A DNA stretch of 9,231 bases from Rhodococcus sp. IITR03 (GTDB lineage Bacteria; Actinomycetota; Actinomycetes; Mycobacteriales; Mycobacteriaceae): assembly GCA_001017865.1 (NCBI GenBank), contig LATQ01000001.1:1288743-1297973 (forward strand), read 5' to 3'. This document shows, one piece after another, positions 7,262-9,231 of the stretch. Below the pieces are notes generated by a model. That model was given only the letters and a program-made list of their open reading frames with translations, had not been told where the DNA came from and ran no database searches. Position numbers and translations under genes: made by a program. Numbering within the stretch: the first letter of the stretch is position 1; the number at the start of each line of letters is the position of its first letter.

Positions 7262-8030
7262 TCCTCGACCGTGATCTCCGCGGCGTCGTCGTAGAAGCAC
7301 ACGTATCCCTCGATGTACTCCATGCCGGGGAACGGCTCGGGATACGACCATGCGACGTTCTCGGCCGGCGGTGTGCCGGAGAACGACCAGTACCGGGCGA
7401 CGCCCTTGTAGGGGCAGCTCGTCCGCCACTCGGATTCCCCGAGCACCGAGAAGTCGACGTCCTCGGGCGGGAGGTAGTAGCGGGTCGGGAGGCCGGTCTC
7501 GAACACGAGCACGGGGTTGCGGGTCTCGGCGACCACGACGTCGCCGATGGTCACCCGCACGTGCCGGGAGCTGCGCAGGGCGTCGACGCGGTGATAGGGG
7601 TCGCGTGGATGGGTGAACACTTCGGTCTCCTCCTCGAACCACCGTTCGCCCTCGTCGACATCGTCGCCCGGCCCCGTCTCGCCCCACCGGAACCACTGGA
7701 AGACGAGACGGTCGTCGAGACCGTCGACGTCGAGCTGGCAGACCGGTGAATAGCCCGATGGTCGCGGACGACGATGTCGTACCACTGCCAGACGTCCTGC
7801 CGGGAGCGGCTCGGCGACAGGGAAGCCGCGATCAGGTCGAGCCGGACGTCCTCGCGAGGGAAGGCATAGAACGGAACGGGCTTGCCGGGTGCCCACACCA
7901 GCACGGCCCGGGTGCTGTCGACGACCGTCCGGCCGAACCACTCACCTCTGATCCGGCGATCGACGGGTTCGTAGAGGTAGTCGTCGGTCTCCGACGGCCG
8001 TCGGAGCACAGCGGTCTTGCGGGCAGCCAT
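7258..8030 (-). CDS. Tandem DUF427 domain protein (one frameshift)
   Basis: The function of DUF427 proteins is not established. Two copies are visible: residues about 8-90 (RRPSETDDYLYEPVDRRIRG ... VPFYAFPREDVRLDLI) and about 130-250 (HPRDPYHRVDALRSSRHVRV ... TRYYLPPEDVDFSVL ... SCPYKGVARYWSF). Only the second keeps the hallmark CPYKGxAxYW segment; the first lacks it, so the N-terminal copy is degenerate. The frame breaks at 7754-7757, where RDHR is followed in the next frame by GYSPVCQLDVDG; one missing G in a G run explains it and gives exactly 774 nt, 257 residues. ATG 8030 is chosen because a -10 box lies six bases upstream and no usable ribosome binding site exists. The stop overlaps the start of the second exporter, so the two form an operon. 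Confidence 0.82.
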
Positions 8031-8036
8031 ACCTCG

Positions 8037-8042
8037 ACCGTA
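8037..8042 (-). promoter_or_regulatory. Candidate -10 box of a leaderless promoter for the DUF427-exporter operon
   Basis: TACGGT on the minus strand fits TANNNT and is followed by six bases (CGAGGT) and then ATG 8030. This is the same spacing as at the hydrolase-cyclase gene and puts transcription start on the ATG. GAGGT touches the ATG directly and is too close to act as a ribosome binding site. Confidence 0.42.
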
Positions 8043-8047
8043 TCGCG

Positions 8048-8063
8048 CCCGTCCAGGGACGGG
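8048..8063. promoter_or_regulatory. 16-bp palindrome, candidate operator between the DUF427 and crt units
   Basis: CCCGTCC (8048-8054) and GGACGGG (8057-8063) are perfect 7-bp arms around AG. The two-base centre is too tight for a good hairpin loop, so a dimeric DNA-binding protein is the better reading. It starts five bases upstream of the DUF427 -10 box and covers the spacer and -35 zone of that promoter; it lies 144 bp before the small gene that opens the crt unit. The binding protein is unknown. Confidence 0.42.
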
Positions 8064-8118
8064 ACGAATCCGCAGACCCGACCCATCCGCTCGACGACCG
8101 GCTCCGAATACGGGGAGA

Positions 8119-8136
8119 GACGGCGTGAGGGCCGTC
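8119..8136 (+). promoter_or_regulatory. Short stem-loop in the crt upstream region
   Basis: GACGGC (8119-8124) pairs with GCCGTC (8131-8136) across a six-base loop. It is about 70 bp before the small gene. No T run follows, so it is not an intrinsic terminator. It may be an operator or a leader hairpin, or chance. No convincing crt promoter hexamers are visible in 8064-8192. Confidence 0.22.
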
Positions 8137-8192
8137 ACCCGAACCGACCGACACGAACCACTACGCACGCCCACGCGGCTCGAGCAACGACC

Positions 8193-8197
8193 GGAGG
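8193..8197 (+). promoter_or_regulatory. Ribosome binding site of the small gene before crtI
   Basis: GGAGG, a full consensus core, lies ten bases before ATG 8208. It is among the strongest ribosome binding sites in the window and is the main reason to accept the 43-codon gene as real. Confidence 0.55.
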
Positions 8198-8207
8198 AAG
8201 ACCGATC

Positions 8208-8339
8208 ATGCCCAACTACGAAGCCCGGCAGAACGAGAATCGGCACCCGCACCCGTCCGTAGGTTTCCTCCAGCTGTTCATGGAAGCGCGCACGCGCACG
8301 GAGCAGATGACCCCGCGCGCGCAGGGAGGCAAGGCGTGA
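8208..8339 (+). CDS. Small hypothetical protein, 43 residues, coupled to crtI
   Basis: I do not recognise this protein. It runs [20 protein letters not shown], then a short amphipathic stretch [14 protein letters not shown], and ends PRAQGGKA; it is basic, with no signal peptide or membrane segment. Support for a real gene is the consensus ribosome binding site upstream, an ATG start, and the exact GTGA overlap of its stop with the crtI start. It may act as a translational leader that feeds ribosomes to crtI, or as a small partner protein. It shows no frameshift in itself, but because errors are frequent around it, a longer original gene cannot be excluded. Confidence 0.55.
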   Translation: MPNYEARQNENRHPHPSVGFLQLFMEARTRTEQMTPRAQGGKA

Positions 8340-9231
8340 GGTCCGTCGGCGGCTCGTCGAGTCCGTCGTCGTGGTGGGCGCGGGCCTCGCGGGACTGTCC
8401 GCGGCGCTCCACCTCACCGGCGCCGGCAAGCGCGTCACCGTCCTCGAACGCGAGGACACGGTCGGTGGTCGCGTCGGTACGTACCCGGTGTTCGAGGACG
8501 GGCGACATCTCTACGACATCGACAACGGTGCCAGCGTGCTGACGATGCCGAATCTCATCGCCGACGCGCTCGCGGCCGTCGGGGAATCCTTCGACTCGAC
8601 CACCCCGGCGCTCGACCTCACCCCGCTCGCTCCCGGCTACCACGCGCGCTTCGCCGACGGCACCGCCCTGAACGTGTACTCCGATCCGGACGAGATGACC
8701 GCCGAGATCGCGCGCGTGTGCGGTCCCGAGGAGGCCGGCGGATACCGGCGGCTGCGCCGCTGGCTCGCGTCGATCTTCGACGCCGAGTTCGACCGCTACA
8801 TCGACTCCAACTTCGATTCGCCGCTCGACCTCGTGTCGACACCCGCGGCACTGCGCGACACCGCCAACCTCGTCCGGCTCGGCGGCTTCGGCCGACTCGG
8901 ATCGCGCGTGGGGTCGTTCATCAAGGACGAGCGGCTCCGGCGCATCTTCACCTTCCAGGCCCTGTACGCGGGCACAGCGCCGTCGACGGCCTGGCGGTCT
9001 ACGGCGCCATCGCCACATGGACACCTCGCTCGGCGTCTACTTCCCGAAGGCGGTATGTCCGCCATCGCCGCCGCGATGTCGATGCGCTCGTCCGGGGCGG
9101 CGGCACCGTGCACACCGGGTCGAGGTGTCGGAACTCCGCGTCGACGGGGCCGCGCGAGGAGCGTGCGTTCTGCGGACGGCCGGGAGTTCGCCGCCGACGC
9201 CGTCGTCCTCACCGTGGACCTGCCCGTGGTC
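8336..9231 (+). CDS. crtI: Phytoene desaturase, CrtI-type FAD-dependent (3'-partial, many frameshifts)
   Basis: The enzyme introduces double bands into phytoene on the way to lycopene and coloured carotenoids, at the membrane and with FAD. GTG 8336 overlaps the small gene's stop as GTGA, with GGGAGG six bases upstream. Adding one base near 8345 gives a continuous start [20 protein letters not shown], with the FAD-binding GxGxxG at residues 15-20. Next come [16 protein letters not shown] and the CrtI hallmark [17 protein letters not shown]; later [18 protein letters not shown], and [12 protein letters not shown]. The stretch 8341-8990 is clean. After that one base is missing near 8990, 9014, 9049, 9080, 9119 and 9148; restored, it reads [52 protein letters not shown] and [20 protein letters not shown]. 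About 300 of the roughly 500 residues usual for the family are present. A different carotenoid desaturase or oxidase of the same fold is the main alternative. Confidence 0.78.

Noticed and set aside
7746..8207. Extension of the 43-codon small gene upstream as a 197-codon gene
   Set aside because: The extra part is antisense to the DUF427 gene and its promoter, whereas a consensus ribosome binding site stands before ATG 8208.
8278..9024. 248-codon open frame antisense to crtI
   Set aside because: Composition is that of a shadow frame; the plus strand carries the FAD-binding and CrtI motifs.
1..9231. tRNA, rRNA, CRISPR array, insertion sequence or phage genes
   Set aside because: I saw no tRNA-like fold, no regularly spaced repeats, no transposase or integrase motif and no terminal inverted repeats with target duplications.
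1..9231. A new defence or biosynthetic system
   Set aside because: All larger genes belong to known families in ordinary arrangements (efflux operons, carotenoid and GABA metabolism, signalling); the unexplained parts are small regulatory elements and one small gene.

Overview
The window is very GC-rich and reads like a mycolic-acid actinomycete (Mycobacteriales), most likely Rhodococcus or a close relative. The main grounds are a GabD2-type succinic semialdehyde dehydrogenase that closely resembles, from memory, mycobacterial Rv1731; an alpha/beta-hydrolase fused to a class III cyclase (an Rv1900c-like layout); a GAF-ANTAR regulator; and -10 boxes of the TANNNT type set just upstream of ATG codons. 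Genus is inference.

Layout, left to right. (1) 1-1106, minus: hydrolase-cyclase fusion running off the left edge. (2) 1240-1970, plus: GAF-ANTAR regulator, divergent from gene 1, with a foldable leader. (3) 2037-3590, plus: intact gabD2. (4) 3559-5122, minus: DHA2-family (14-TM) exporter, convergent with gabD2 and overlapping its 3' end by 32 bp. (5) 5119-5769, minus: intact TetR-family regulator, overlapping the exporter start by GTGA. (6) 5837-7261, minus: second DHA2 exporter, overlapping by GTGA the gene before it. (7) 7258-8030, minus: tandem DUF427 protein. (8) 8208-8339, plus: 43-codon small gene with a strong ribosome binding site. (9) 8336-9231, plus: phytoene desaturase (crtI-like), coupled by GTGA to the small gene and running off the right edge.

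Functional reading: TetR plus exporter 1 look like a self-regulated drug-efflux operon; DUF427 plus exporter 2 form a second two-gene operon; the right end opens a carotenoid operon; the left end holds signalling genes beside the GABA/2-oxoglutarate bypass enzyme gabD2.

The dominant feature is technical. Six of the eight larger genes are broken by frameshifts (about 15 in all), nearly all single missing bases, and restoring one base at each gives exact codon multiples and continuous family sequence. gabD2, the TetR gene and the 43-codon gene are clean. I read this as uncorrected long-read-type sequencing error rather than gene decay, and list the genes as CDS with shift positions. I did not find a clearly new biological system. 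The items most worth checking are the foldable GAF-ANTAR leader, the 16-bp palindrome between the DUF427 and crt units, the dyad over the TetR promoter, and the small gene coupled to crtI.
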